Shown: positions 28,488 to 36,589, numbered from the stretch's first letter. The stretch: DNA of 64,000 bases from Pontibacter sp. G13 (GCF_031851795.1 NZ_CP134696.1:496001-560000); one strand, 5' to 3'. Notes: generated by a model from the sequence alone, not told the origin. A program made the numbers and translations.

Positions 28488-29237
28488 ATGATGAAACTTA
28501 CGGACAAGGTGGCCATCGTGACCGGTGCCAGCAAGGGAATCGGCAAAGCCATCGCCCATGCCTTTGGGTTGGCAGGCGCCAAGGTCGTCGTCAGCAGCAG
28601 AAAGCAGGACGCGGTCGATGAGGTAGCGCAGGAATTCGCAGATGCAGGGATCGAGGCGCGGGCGATCGCCTGCAATGTGGGCGATCCTGAGGCCCGAAAA
28701 GCCCTCATCGATCAGACGGCTGAAGCATTTGGCAGCATCGACATCCTCGTCAACAATGCCGGCACCAATCCCTATTTCGGACCCGTCATGGGTATGGAGG
28801 ACTGGGCGTATGACAAGATCATGGAGATCAATCTCCGAGCCCCATACGAATTGGCGCGACTCGCCTACCCCCACATGAAAGCCGCTGGTGGCTCCATCAT
28901 CAACATTTCCAGTGTGGAGGGACAGACTCCTAGCCCCGGATTGGGCATCTACAGTGTCAGCAAATCCGCCCTGATCATGATGACCAAGGTGCTCGCTCAA
29001 GAGTGGGGCAAGAAGAAGATCCGCGTCAACACCATCGCACCCGGATTCGTCAAGACCAAATTGAGCCAAGCTATCTTCGACAACCCCCAAATGCTGGAAT
29101 ACGTCATGGCCAAACAGGCACTTGACCACCAAGCCGAACCGGAAGATATCGCAGGGGTGGCACTCATGCTGGCCAGTGACGATTCCCAGTTTGTCACCGG
29201 AGCTACCTTCACTGCGGATGGAGGCTTGACCATTTAG
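28488..29237 (+). CDS. Short-chain dehydrogenase/reductase (3-oxoacyl-ACP reductase-like)
   Basis: This 249-residue classical SDR has TGASKGIG (NAD(P) binding, residues 12-19), NNAG near residue 89, the catalytic Ser/Tyr/Lys set (NISSVEG then YSVSK) and the C-terminal GVALMLASDDSQFVTGATFTADGG typical of FabG-like enzymes. It is cytoplasmic and probably tetrameric. The substrate is not determined by sequence; the co-directional acyl-CoA-synthetase homologue 27 bp upstream and fadD on the other side point to fatty-acid or hydroxyacyl metabolism. Two adjacent ATGs (28488 and 28491) make the exact start ambiguous by one residue. Confidence 0.93.
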   Translation: MMKLTDKVAIVTGASKGIGKAIAHAFGLAGAKVVVSSRKQDAVDEVAQEFADAGIEARAIACNVGDPEARKALIDQTAEAFGSIDILVNNAGTNPYFGPVMGMEDWAYDKIMEINLRAPYELARLAYPHMKAAGGSIINISSVEGQTPSPGLGIYSVSKSALIMMTKVLAQEWGKKKIRVNTIAPGFVKTKLSQAIFDNPQMLEYVMAKQALDHQAEPEDIAGVALMLASDDSQFVTGATFTADGGLTI

Positions 29238-29325
29238 CCCGAACATGCAACTTGATCTCCAAAGCCCTGCACGCCCATTGGTATGCAGGGCTTGAGCTTT
29301 TGGGATATCTGGGAAGATTTGGGCG

Positions 29326-29527
29326 TGCCCCCGCGGTCTGGGCATGGATTACGCGCTGGATGTATCGTCGCGGGGTCGCACCCTTCCGGTCTACGCTGGC
29401 GCTTCGGTCGGTGGCACCGATGTCAACCAGCCTGATGGACCTACGGGCAAGATGATGGCCCAGTGGATCTTTCCACCTCTCACCGACTACACCTTCAGGC
29501 TGCTCACGCCCCACAAGCCATCCGCAC
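29326..29527 (-). repeat. Dispersed element, copy B; candidate structured RNA or mobile repeat
   Basis: This 202-bp segment read on the minus strand aligns with 22898-23111. It starts 25 nt past the fadD terminator and 84 nt past the fadD stop; copy A starts 36 nt past the lepA terminator and 93 nt past the lepA stop. It therefore has the same orientation relative to its upstream gene and also lies in a tail-to-tail gap. Its P3 stem is CCCCGCG/CGCGGGG where copy A has CCCAGCG/CGCTGGG, and P2 is GTCGGTG/CACCGAC where copy A has two G-U pairs. The remainder of the 29238-29610 gap holds the fadD terminator and nothing else that I recognise. Confidence 0.8.
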
Positions 29528-29551
29528 GCTTCAATTTATTCCCCTAAAGGA

Positions 29552-29579
29552 AAAGGCCCCCCAAAACCGGGCGGCCTTT
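29552..29579 (-). terminator. Intrinsic terminator of fadD
   Basis: The stem AAAGGCC/GGCCTTT, with a further CCC/GGG pairing inside, is followed by TTCC on the minus strand; the U-tract is short. It lies 32 nt after the fadD stop. On the plus strand it is followed by a later T6 run, so it may also stop transcripts from the SDR gene. Confidence 0.55.
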
Positions 29580-29610
29580 CTGATGATTTTTTCGGTATTG
29601 GAGAAGCGGA

Positions 29611-31275
29611 CTAAGCTTCCTTCAACTTCCGGCGGAGGATTTTGCCTACTGCAGTCTTTGGCATCTCATCGCGGAATTCTACATGCCTAGGCACCTTGTA
29701 ACCCGTCAGGTTCTCGCGACAGAAAGCGATCAACTCTTCCTTGGTGAGGCTATCTTCCTTCTTGACAACCACAAGTTTCACCGCCTCATTGGACTTGGGA
29801 TCTGGCACGCCGATAGCTGCACATTCGAGCACACCCGGGTGTCCCGCTACTACATCCTCGATTTCGTTGGGGTAGACATTGAATCCAGACACGAGAATCA
29901 TGTCCTTTTTCCGGTCTACAATCCGGAAGAATCCATCCTCGTCCATGATCCCGATGTCTCCCGTACGGAACCATGCGCCGTGATGGAAACTAGCTTCATT
30001 TTCGTCAGGACGCTCCCAGTACCCGGTCATCACCTGAGGACCTTTGGCGCAGATCTCTCCGCGTTCACCCAGAGGCACTTCATTGCCATCGTCATCCATG
30101 ATCTTGAGATCTGTGTCAGGCATCGGCAATCCGATGGTCCCGATTCGGTCGGTTCCATTGGTCGGGTTGAACGTCAATACCGGAGAGGTCTCACTCAGGC
30201 CATATCCTTCCAAGATCGGCTTTCCAGTGATGGACTTCCACTTGTCATTGACAGGCTTCTGAACAGCCATTCCACCACCGATGGAGAGCTTCATGTGAGA
30301 GAAGTCCAGATCGGCAAATCCGGGAGCATTCAGCAGGGCATTGAACAAGGTATTCACCCCAGTGATGAAGGTGAACGGATGCTTGGACAATTCCTTGATG
30401 AATCCGGGGATGTCTCGTGGGTTGGTGATCAGAATGTTTTTCGCGCCGAACTTGGTCATCAACAAGCAGTTGATGGTACAGGCAAAAATATGGTACATGG
30501 GCAATGCCGTGATCGCCACTTCTTTTCCTTCGATCAAATCGCGGCCATTCCACTCGCTAGTCTGAAGCAGATTGGAGAGCAAATTACCGTGAGTCAGCGT
30601 AGCCCCTTTGGATCGGCCGGTGGTTCCTCCCGTGTATTGCAGGAATGCGATGGTATCTGCGTCCTGATGAACGGGCTTGAGCGTCTCTTTAGCTCCTTTG
30701 GCGAGGGCGGTCTTGATAGAGACTGCTTGTGGAAGGTGGTATTTGGGGACCATCTTCTTCACGTATTTGACCATGAAGTTGACGATGGAACCTTTTAGCC
30801 CTCCCATCAAATCACCGATCTCGGTGACGATCACATGTTTGACATGCGTCTCGGGAAGCACTTCCTCCAATTTATCCGCAAAGTTGGCGAGAATCACCAC
30901 CGCCTTTGCTCCGGAATCCTCGAATTGGTGGGCCATCTCACGGGCCGTGTACAAGGGATTGGTATTCACCACGACCAGACCAGCACGGATGATCCCGAAC
31001 ATCACGACGGGATATTGAAGGACATTGGGCATTTGGACTGCCACACGATCACCTGCTTGAAGGCCCAAGCTCTGGAGGTAAGCGGCAAATTGCGTGGAAA
31101 GGGTGTCGATCTCCCGATAAGTGAGGGATTTGCCCATGTTTTCATAGGCGGGAAGATCGGCGTATTTCTGGAGACTTTGGCCGATGAAATCTGTTAGCGA
31201 TGCGTAGGTGTCCAATGGGATTGTAGGTCGCACTCCTTGCGGGTAGGCGTCGTGCCAAGCTCGATGTTCCGTCAT
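29611..31275 (-). CDS. fadD: Long-chain fatty acid--CoA ligase (FadD)
   Basis: This 554-residue AMP-forming ligase activates fatty acids to acyl-CoA for beta-oxidation or lipid synthesis at the inner face of the cytoplasmic membrane. All motifs are intact: YTGGTTGRSKGATLTHGNL (ATP loop), GYGLSETSP, WFRTGDIG, the hinge DRKKDMILVSGFNVYPNEIE, and the C-terminal catalytic lysine in PKTAVGKILRRKL. This contrasts with the degenerate homologue 2 kb away. The ATG at 31275 (MTEHRAWHDAYPQGV) matches the E. coli FadD N-terminus; a longer frame starts with TTG at 31347. Upstream, TAATTTCG at 31364-31371 could be a -7 element, but its -33 spacing is poor. Confidence 0.95.
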   Translation of the reverse strand: MTEHRAWHDAYPQGVRPTIPLDTYASLTDFIGQSLQKYADLPAYENMGKSLTYREIDTLSTQFAAYLQSLGLQAGDRVAVQMPNVLQYPVVMFGIIRAGLVVVNTNPLYTAREMAHQFEDSGAKAVVILANFADKLEEVLPETHVKHVIVTEIGDLMGGLKGSIVNFMVKYVKKMVPKYHLPQAVSIKTALAKGAKETLKPVHQDADTIAFLQYTGGTTGRSKGATLTHGNLLSNLLQTSEWNGRDLIEGKEVAITALPMYHIFACTINCLLMTKFGAKNILITNPRDIPGFIKELSKHPFTFITGVNTLFNALLNAPGFADLDFSHMKLSIGGGMAVQKPVNDKWKSITGKPILEGYGLSETSPVLTFNPTNGTDRIGTIGLPMPDTDLKIMDDDGNEVPLGERGEICAKGPQVMTGYWERPDENEASFHHGAWFRTGDIGIMDEDGFFRIVDRKKDMILVSGFNVYPNEIEDVVAGHPGVLECAAIGVPDPKSNEAVKLVVVKKEDSLTKEELIAFCRENLTGYKVPRHVEFRDEMPKTAVGKILRRKLKEA

Positions 31276-31460
31276 AGCGTCGTAGTCTGTTACGTTAAAT
31301 ATGCTTGCATTAGGAATGCTGACCTGATAGCGGGTAGCAAGGGTCAATTAGGTATTCCAGAATCGAAATTATGCCAAACAAAGAAGCAATTTAGCAAATA
31401 CGCAATGAGATGTAAACCCCATCCTCAAATTTCTAGGCCATTTGGCCCAGTCCGAGGAAA

Positions 31461-31492
31461 TTTGCAGCCTACCCTCCCCTTTCGTATTTTCG
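31461..31492 (+). promoter_or_regulatory. Promoter of the superoxide dismutase gene
   Basis: TTTG (31461-31464), 20 bases, then TATTTTCG (31485-31492) match the Bacteroidota promoter with a C in the third last-block position. The start codon is 57 bp further on, implying a leader of about 50 nt. Confidence 0.55.
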
Positions 31493-31548
31493 TATGAAGG
31501 GAACTGGACTTTCCCAGCCCCGGAACCCATTCCTAAACCTCCAATCAC

Positions 31549-32301
31549 ATGGACAAGCGAACCTTTCTGAAAGTATCCGCCCTTGCCTCAGCAGGCTTGG
31601 TTTCGGGTGCAATCTATGGGTGCGATGACCAATCGGGATCTTCCAATGGGGAAGGCTCCGCAGAAAACGCCAACTCCGGCAACGTCGAGGCATTTGTCCT
31701 TCCGGCTTTGCCTTACGCATACAATGCACTTGAGCCTCACATCGATCAGATGACGATGGAGATCCATCACGACAAGCATCACGCAGGCTATGTCAAGAAG
31801 CTCAATGCCGCCCTCGCTGATGGAAGCTACTCCTTCGAATCTCTGGAAGGACTCCTTGCCTCCCTGACAGATGCGGATACCGCCGTCAGAAACAGCGGCG
31901 GAGGACATTGGAACCATTCCATGTTCTGGAACATCATGTCTCCTAAAACTGGACAAGTTCCAGAAGGCCAGTTAGCCGAAGCCATCAATTCCGCTTTTGG
32001 CGATTTCGAGGCTTTCAAAACTCAATTCGGCGAAGCTGCCAAGACGAGATTTGGATCTGGTTGGGCCTGGCTCTCCGTCGATAGCGACAAAAAGCTATTC
32101 GTCTCCTCCACCCCAAACCAAGACAATCCATTGATGACGAACTTGGTCGAACAAGCGGGTACCCCCATCCTCGGGATTGATGTTTGGGAACATGCGTATT
32201 ACCTCAAATACCAGAACCTACGAGGTAGCTACATCAATGAATTCATGACCATCATCAATTGGGAAGAAGTCGCCAAAAGATTCGCGGCGGCGATGTCTTA
32301 A
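31549..32301 (+). CDS. Fe/Mn superoxide dismutase, exported as a lipoprotein
   Basis: This 250-residue protein has the SOD core from about residue 48: [16 protein letters not shown], the first metal ligand in the [15 protein letters not shown] block, [15 protein letters not shown], and the last ligands in [13 protein letters not shown]. It converts superoxide to O2 and H2O2. The unusual part is an N-terminal extension [20 protein letters not shown] ending AIYGC, which combines a Tat-like KRTFLK motif (K in place of the first R) with a lipobox Cys near 25 and a Ser/Gly/Asn-rich linker. That implies a folded, metal-loaded enzyme exported and anchored outside the cytoplasm, defending the envelope. 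The metal (Fe or Mn) cannot be fixed by eye. Confidence 0.93.
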   Translation: MDKRTFLKVSALASAGLVSGAIYGCDDQSGSSNGEGSAENANSGNVEAFVLPALPYAYNALEPHIDQMTMEIHHDKHHAGYVKKLNAALADGSYSFESLEGLLASLTDADTAVRNSGGGHWNHSMFWNIMSPKTGQVPEGQLAEAINSAFGDFEAFKTQFGEAAKTRFGSGWAWLSVDSDKKLFVSSTPNQDNPLMTNLVEQAGTPILGIDVWEHAYYLKYQNLRGSYINEFMTIINWEEVAKRFAAAMS

Positions 32302-32320
32302 TTTAGCCAACAAAACGCAA

Positions 32321-32357
32321 AAAAGCTGCTCATCCTCAAGGGGTTGAGCAGCTTTTC
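32321..32357. terminator. Bidirectional terminator between sod and the SDR gene
   Basis: A 12-bp stem AAAAGCTGCTCA/TGAGCAGCTTTT (32321-32332 and 32345-32356) lies 20 nt after the sod stop. The minus strand continues with T6, so it also serves the convergent SDR gene ending at 32395. Confidence 0.85.
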
Positions 32358-32394
32358 CATTTAAAGCTGTTAGATTCCTTCCAAATCGGAAGCA

Positions 32395-33108
32395 TTATCC
32401 ACGCTTTACGGGACGGACAATCATTTCGGTCATATTCATCTCAGGCGGAAGCTCGATGCATTGCTGGATCAATTTGGCCACTTGCACAGGATCAAGCCCA
32501 TCTTTCAAATAACTGGCCATCTCCTCGCGCAATTCAGGATTGGTCGTTTGAGCCGCGAACTCCGTAGCTACCGCACCGGGAGAGATTGTGGTCGTCCGGA
32601 TCTTGTTTTGCAATTCCAATCGCAAACCTTCCGATAGCGCCAACACAGCATGCTTGGTCGCACAATAGACGACTGAGCGCGGAAAGACATGGTGTGCGGC
32701 CACCGAGCCCAAGTTCACGATATGCCCATCTTCTTGCTTTTCCATCACTGGCAGGACCGCATGGAGGGTAAAGAGCACGCCCTTGATATTGACATCGACC
32801 ATTCGCTCCCAATCCTCGGCTTTTCCGTCCTTGAGAAAATCGAAGGAAGCCATTCCGGCGTTGTTGACCAACACATCGATTCCACCGAATACCTCCACAG
32901 TACGATCAGCCAATGCCTGTACCTGATCAGCTTTGGTCACATCGGTAGGGACCAACAGGATCTGGTCACCATATTGCTCCTTGAGCGCATGTAGCGGCTC
33001 GATATTTCTTGCAGCCAGAGAAAGCTTATGCCCTGCTTGTGCCAATAGCTTGGCGGTTTCAAGGCCGATTCCCTTGCTGGCTCCTGTGAGCAAAATTCGT
33101 TTAGTCAT
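32395..33108 (-). CDS. Short-chain dehydrogenase (SDR family NAD(P)-dependent oxidoreductase)
   Basis: This 237-residue classical SDR has TGASKGIG (residues 8-15), an NNAG near 87-90, the catalytic Ser in NLGSVAAH and YxxxK in YCATK, followed by ISPGAVATEF. The C-terminal third (LDPVQVAKLIQQCIELPPEMNMTEMIVRPV) is typical of the YdfG/serine 3-dehydrogenase-like group of oxidoreductases. The physiological substrate is unknown. It begins 3 bp after the stop of the Rof-like gene, so the two are translated from one message. Confidence 0.92.
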   Translation of the reverse strand: MTKRILLTGASKGIGLETAKLLAQAGHKLSLAARNIEPLHALKEQYGDQILLVPTDVTKADQVQALADRTVEVFGGIDVLVNNAGMASFDFLKDGKAEDWERMVDVNIKGVLFTLHAVLPVMEKQEDGHIVNLGSVAAHHVFPRSVVYCATKHAVLALSEGLRLELQNKIRTTTISPGAVATEFAAQTTNPELREEMASYLKDGLDPVQVAKLIQQCIELPPEMNMTEMIVRPVKRG

Positions 33109-33111
33109 AGC

Positions 33112-33402
33112 TTATTTTTGAGGGTCGATTTCGCAACTGCCAGACACCATGATTCCATCCACGATCCGCAGTTGATCCAATCGAATCTTCACATCGGTAT
33201 CTGTCAACAGGTATTCAACACCTTGTACTGCTTGCAAGTCAGCGATTTTGACTTGGGTCAGGTGTTGTTCCTTTCCATCGTGATCCTCGAACAGAATATC
33301 CACAGATTTTCTGCGCATGGCTCTGATTTCCAGCTCATCATAGATGTTGCAGGAAATGGCTTGATAGGGTTTGGAGGAAGTGTGCATGATATCTGAAATC
33401 AT
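33112..33402 (-). CDS. rof: Rof-like Rho-binding antiterminator
   Basis: This 96-residue protein carries PYQAISCNIYDELEIRA, which parallels the YQPINCDDYDNLELA start of E. coli Rof. A small Sm-like beta fold follows (VDILFEDHDGKEQHLTQVKIADLQ, then VEYLL and IRLDQLRIV). Rof binds the Rho primary RNA-binding site and blocks Rho-dependent termination. Family assignment rests on this motif pattern and the length. ATGs at 33402 and 33387 are both possible; the second leaves more room after a leader hairpin whose stem ends 1 bp before the first. It is translated with the SDR downstream (3-bp gap) and may follow the Old Yellow Enzyme gene (85-bp gap). Confidence 0.75.
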   Translation of the reverse strand: MISDIMHTSSKPYQAISCNIYDELEIRAMRRKSVDILFEDHDGKEQHLTQVKIADLQAVQGVEYLLTDTDVKIRLDQLRIVDGIMVSGSCEIDPQK

Positions 33403-33403
33403 T

Positions 33404-33454
33404 TACCTGCCCAAGAACCACAAACCAAGTGCTTGCGAGATTCTTAGGCAGGTA
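33404..33454 (-). promoter_or_regulatory. Leader hairpin directly in front of the Rof-like gene
   Basis: TACCTGCC (33404-33411) plus AAGAA (33413-33417) pair with TTCTT (33441-33445) plus GGCAGGTA (33447-33454). That is 13 pairs with one mismatch and a 23-base loop. The stem ends beside the ATG at 33402. No U-tract follows, so it is not an intrinsic terminator. It may modulate rof translation or mark mRNA processing between the Old Yellow Enzyme gene and rof. Confidence 0.55.
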
Positions 33455-33487
33455 GTCAAAATAGTCGTTTGGATGTGTGGGGTCAAA

Positions 33488-34585
33488 TCATTCTGTCGGC
33501 TGAAGCGCAGGATAGTCGATATACCCTTTCTCTCCAGGCGTGTAGAATGTGTTTTTATCGGGTGCAGCTAATTCTGCGCCTGTTTCAAAGCGATGGACCA
33601 GATCGGGATTGGCAATGAACGGTACGCCAAATGCCACCAAGTCGGCCAGCCCATCCTCGATCACCTGATTGCCAGATTCGAAGGAAAATCCACGATTGAT
33701 AATCAGGTTGCCTCGGTATTTGGGGCGATATCTCTTGGCAATCTCGGTCACTGCGAATTCCACCCCGGAAACGTCAGTGAAAGGCTCGGACAAGTGCAAG
33801 TAGGCCAGCGGGAATTCATTCAATTGCTCGACAATGTAATCGAAGGTTGGGATGGTATCCTCCACTACAAAAGAGCCTAAAAGCCCGTGTGCAGATGGAT
33901 TCAATCTCACGCCTACTCGGTCCAGAGGGATGACGGCCTTCAATTCCTCCAGCAACTCAAACAAAATCCGCGCCCTGTTCTCTGCCGAACCTCCATACTG
34001 ATCCGTTCGGTGATTGGTGTATGGATTGAAAAATTGGTGGAATAGATATCCATTGGAAGAATGAATCTCGATTCCATCAAATCCAGCTTCCACAGCGTTT
34101 TTGGCAGCTTGAACGAATTCGCGTTTGACTTGCTGAATGTCTTCCAAGGTCATTTCACGAGGGGCGACTGTTTCCTTGAATCCTTCTGGGGTAAATACCT
34201 TTTGCTCGGGGTTCACCCCAGATGGACTGATCGGAAGCGCTCCTTGGTGAAAATCTGGATGGGAGATAGCTCCAACATGCCAAATTTGAATAAAGATCTT
34301 GCCGCCCTTTTCGTGGACCGCCTGTGTGGTCTTTTTCCAACCTTCCACCTGTTCAGGACTGTAGATCCCGGGCGTATTGATGTACCCGACGCCCAAGGGA
34401 GACACCTGAGATCCCTCCGTGATAATCAATCCTGCAGAAGCCCGTTGGGCATAATAGGTGGCCTGCAGATCGCCGGGAACATTCCCTGCATTATCAGCAC
34501 GGCTCCGCGTCATAGGTGCCATGACGACCCGGTTTTTCAGGTCTAGACTTCCAGCGTGGAATGGCTCCAATAATGGCTTGCTCAT
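33488..34585 (-). CDS. Old Yellow Enzyme-type alkene reductase (NemA-like)
   Basis: This 365-residue FMN-dependent (beta/alpha)8-barrel enzyme reduces activated C=C bonds with NAD(P)H. Family features are LKNRVVMAPMTRSRA at the start, QIWHVGAISH, the substrate-binding His/Asn pair in EIHSSNGYLFHQFFNP, TDQYGGSAENRARI, and the C-terminal phosphate-binding LADLVAFGVPFIANPDL. The length is typical (about 360-370). It is cytoplasmic and probably handles electrophile or quinone detoxification. The upstream region has two ATGT-N4-ACAT palindromes that may bind a repressor. No regulator gene lies next to it. Confidence 0.95.
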   Translation of the reverse strand: MSKPLLEPFHAGSLDLKNRVVMAPMTRSRADNAGNVPGDLQATYYAQRASAGLIITEGSQVSPLGVGYINTPGIYSPEQVEGWKKTTQAVHEKGGKIFIQIWHVGAISHPDFHQGALPISPSGVNPEQKVFTPEGFKETVAPREMTLEDIQQVKREFVQAAKNAVEAGFDGIEIHSSNGYLFHQFFNPYTNHRTDQYGGSAENRARILFELLEELKAVIPLDRVGVRLNPSAHGLLGSFVVEDTIPTFDYIVEQLNEFPLAYLHLSEPFTDVSGVEFAVTEIAKRYRPKYRGNLIINRGFSFESGNQVIEDGLADLVAFGVPFIANPDLVHRFETGAELAAPDKNTFYTPGEKGYIDYPALQPTE

Positions 34586-34602
34586 GAGTTAAAGTTGGTT
34601 TG

Positions 34603-34655
34603 ATGTTTGAACATTAGACCACCATACGCCCACATTTGTTCAATGTTGCGACATT
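34603..34655 (-). promoter_or_regulatory. Paired ATGT-N4-ACAT palindromes upstream of the alkene reductase
   Basis: ATGTTTGAACAT (34603-34614) and AATGTTGCGACATT (34642-34655) share the inverted repeat ATGT-N4-ACAT. Their centres are 40 bp apart, close to four helical turns. The first lies 18 bp upstream of the start codon, where a repressor would block transcription. The second touches the stop of the upstream small T9SS gene. Confidence 0.45.
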
Positions 34656-35049
34656 AATCCACTAGCCATGTGAGTTGATGGGTTGTTCCATCCGGCCAAA
34701 TGATTCGAAGGAAATACACCCCCTCATCCAATCCACTGGCTATCAACCGGTCCCCCTTCTCCACGGACTCCCATTTTTGAGCAATTCGCCCCAACACATC
34801 CAAGCAGAAAATATTCGGTTTTTCCCCCTCATAAACGCCACGCCAGCTAATGACGCTTCCAGTCCCTGATACACTAGGGTTTGGGTAAAGAGAGAGTACA
34901 GGCTGAGATTCGGTAGTGGTCGAGACGGCGCCTCCCTGCATTTCGGCCATGGCATGGCCATCCCCTTCTCCCCCCTGAAATGATGCCTGAGCGATTGCTT
35001 GAAAGCTCCCCAAGCAGATGACCAGAAATATGAAAATGGTAGATTTCAT
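34654..35049 (-). CDS. Very small T9SS cargo: signal peptide plus sorting domain
   Basis: This 131-residue protein starts at the ATG at 35049 (MKSTIFIFLVICLGSFQAIAQ, signal peptide). Only about 30 residues of a Gly/Ala/Met-rich segment (QGGEGDGHAMAEMQGGAV) separate the signal from a complete T9SS type A sorting domain (LSLYPNPSVSGTG...FCLDVLGR...GVYFLRIIW). It is therefore almost nothing but the export tag. It lies 10 bp after the stop of the SUMF1-like gene and is in the same operon. It could be a tiny secreted peptide or the remainder of a longer cargo; I do not recognise a function. Confidence 0.78.
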   Translation of the reverse strand: MKSTIFIFLVICLGSFQAIAQASFQGGEGDGHAMAEMQGGAVSTTTESQPVLSLYPNPSVSGTGSVISWRGVYEGEKPNIFCLDVLGRIAQKWESVEKGDRLIASGLDEGVYFLRIIWPDGTTHQLTWLVD

Positions 35050-35059
35050 CAAAAACAGA

Positions 35060-36550
35060 TTATTGGTTTCGGACTCCGCGACCCCCTCCGGTATTTCTTC
35101 GAAGTCCCGGGAATAAGTCCATGTAAAATCGATCCGACACGGCCAAATCCCTAAATTCTCCCTGAATGGCACTGTTCCAAGCTCCTCCCCGATAGCCTGC
35201 TCCAGTAGTAACGGGCCAGGTAGGGACATCTGCCTTGCCCTCAACATCCAACGCTCCATCTCCGTGAGTTCCATCGAATGAAAGGCCTCCACCATTCAAG
35301 GCGACCACAATCTCCCAGAGATTCCCGGAAAGCTCCCAAATCCCCCAATAGCCTGCCCCAGCTTGAAGGCGGTCACTATCCGCCGCACCTCCAAATCCGA
35401 CCCGTAGAGGGCCTTGCGGCCCCAAATAGCCATGCGACCCCAGACCGGCAGTCCCGGTAGCCATTTCAGTGACAGATTCGAAGGGCGTTCCGTCCATTGT
35501 CAGCGTATTGGCATCAACGATCTCAGCAGTCCCCCAAGCAAATTCCCGAGCCAGTGGATAGAGGGGACCTCTTGCCGCCTTTTCAAATTCCAATTCTGTC
35601 ATGGGCCTCAGACCTGCCCAATCGAGGTATGCGGTCACATCTGCCCAATTGAGGAGATTGGCTGCCCGATTTTGTCCATCGGCCACTTCTCCCAAGAGGC
35701 CGTTTCCATTTCCATCGCATCCATATCGAGCCGGGGTATTCGGAGCGACCCCAGCAACTTCGATAGCAATTCCGTTTCTGAACCTCAAAGCGGGATTGGA
35801 GGCCAAAGCCCAACTTCCCGGTTGCGCAGCAGGCGATTGGGACGTTCTTCCTTGCTGCTGCCCAAACGTCAGGCAGTTCAGGAAATCGGCATACTGAGCT
35901 TGGGAAAGCTCGTATTTCATCATCCAAAACCCCGAATAGCCCGCAGGAAAAGATGCAGGAATATGTCCACTCGGAGGATTGGACCCATCGTCCCAGAGCT
36001 TGCCAGCATTGGCGCCTGTCTCGATGACAGAATCCGTGTCGATCAAAAAGGGCAAAGGTTCGGAGCCTGACCGAAAGGTATGTTCACTGATGCTATCTCC
36101 CACCCAGAAAGGCCCTTCTGGAATCCAGACCATTTCAACCGCGAAAAGCCTGACGGCGACCTTGGCCGTATCAAAAGGCTGGTCAAAAGTCAAGGAAGCG
36201 GTCAGCATGGGGGTATTTCCGAATCCTGCACTTGCCCTCCTCAACCAAGTCCCCATGCGATCAGAACTGGCTGTAAGCTCAAAAGCCGCATCTGAAACCG
36301 TATGAGCCGTTTGGGTAGGAGAGAAATGGGCATGATGCCATAATCCCGATCCGTCCTGAATTTTGGCAAACAACCAGATACCGTCCCAATTTCCCGAGAG
36401 CGAATCTTCCGAATATCGCCAACTATGTTGCCATTGAATATCAAACTGAATAGCCGAATCGGAGGACCAGTGAAGGTCTTGGAGGATCACCTGATGACCG
36501 AACAGCGGAACGGCCGAAATCATCCATAGTAAGAAGGAGAAACGCCTCAT
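35060..36550 (-). CDS. Secreted SUMF1/formylglycine-generating-enzyme-like protein
   Basis: This 496-residue protein starts at the ATG at 36550 (MRRFSFLLWMISAVPLFG, signal peptide). An N-terminal beta-rich region (about 20-150) precedes a SUMF1 fold: MVWIPEGPFWVGD, GFWMMKYELSQAQYADFLN, ADVTAYLDWAGLRPMTELEFEKAARG, GIWELSGNLWE and the ending GLRRNTGGGRGVR. It is longer than plain FGE domains and I do not see the paired catalytic cysteines of true formylglycine-generating enzymes, so it is probably a non-catalytic relative, such as the GldJ/GldK type or a carbohydrate-binding form. It is followed after 10 bp by the small T9SS cargo. It is divergent from the metallophosphoesterase, with 114 bp between. 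Confidence 0.85.
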   Translation of the reverse strand: MRRFSFLLWMISAVPLFGHQVILQDLHWSSDSAIQFDIQWQHSWRYSEDSLSGNWDGIWLFAKIQDGSGLWHHAHFSPTQTAHTVSDAAFELTASSDRMGTWLRRASAGFGNTPMLTASLTFDQPFDTAKVAVRLFAVEMVWIPEGPFWVGDSISEHTFRSGSEPLPFLIDTDSVIETGANAGKLWDDGSNPPSGHIPASFPAGYSGFWMMKYELSQAQYADFLNCLTFGQQQGRTSQSPAAQPGSWALASNPALRFRNGIAIEVAGVAPNTPARYGCDGNGNGLLGEVADGQNRAANLLNWADVTAYLDWAGLRPMTELEFEKAARGPLYPLAREFAWGTAEIVDANTLTMDGTPFESVTEMATGTAGLGSHGYLGPQGPLRVGFGGAADSDRLQAGAGYWGIWELSGNLWEIVVALNGGGLSFDGTHGDGALDVEGKADVPTWPVTTGAGYRGGAWNSAIQGEFRDLAVSDRFYMDLFPGLRRNTGGGRGVRNQ

Positions 36551-36581
36551 GGAATTAATTGTCTGGGTCGAATCAATTTTG

Positions 36582-36589
36582 CAAAGATA
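36582..36589 (-). promoter_or_regulatory. Candidate -7 element for the SUMF1-like operon
   Basis: CAAAGATA on the plus strand reads TATCTTTG on the minus strand, a perfect TAnnTTTG match 31 bp upstream of the ATG. The -33 position reads CTG instead of TTG, so the promoter is only partly supported. Confidence 0.4.
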
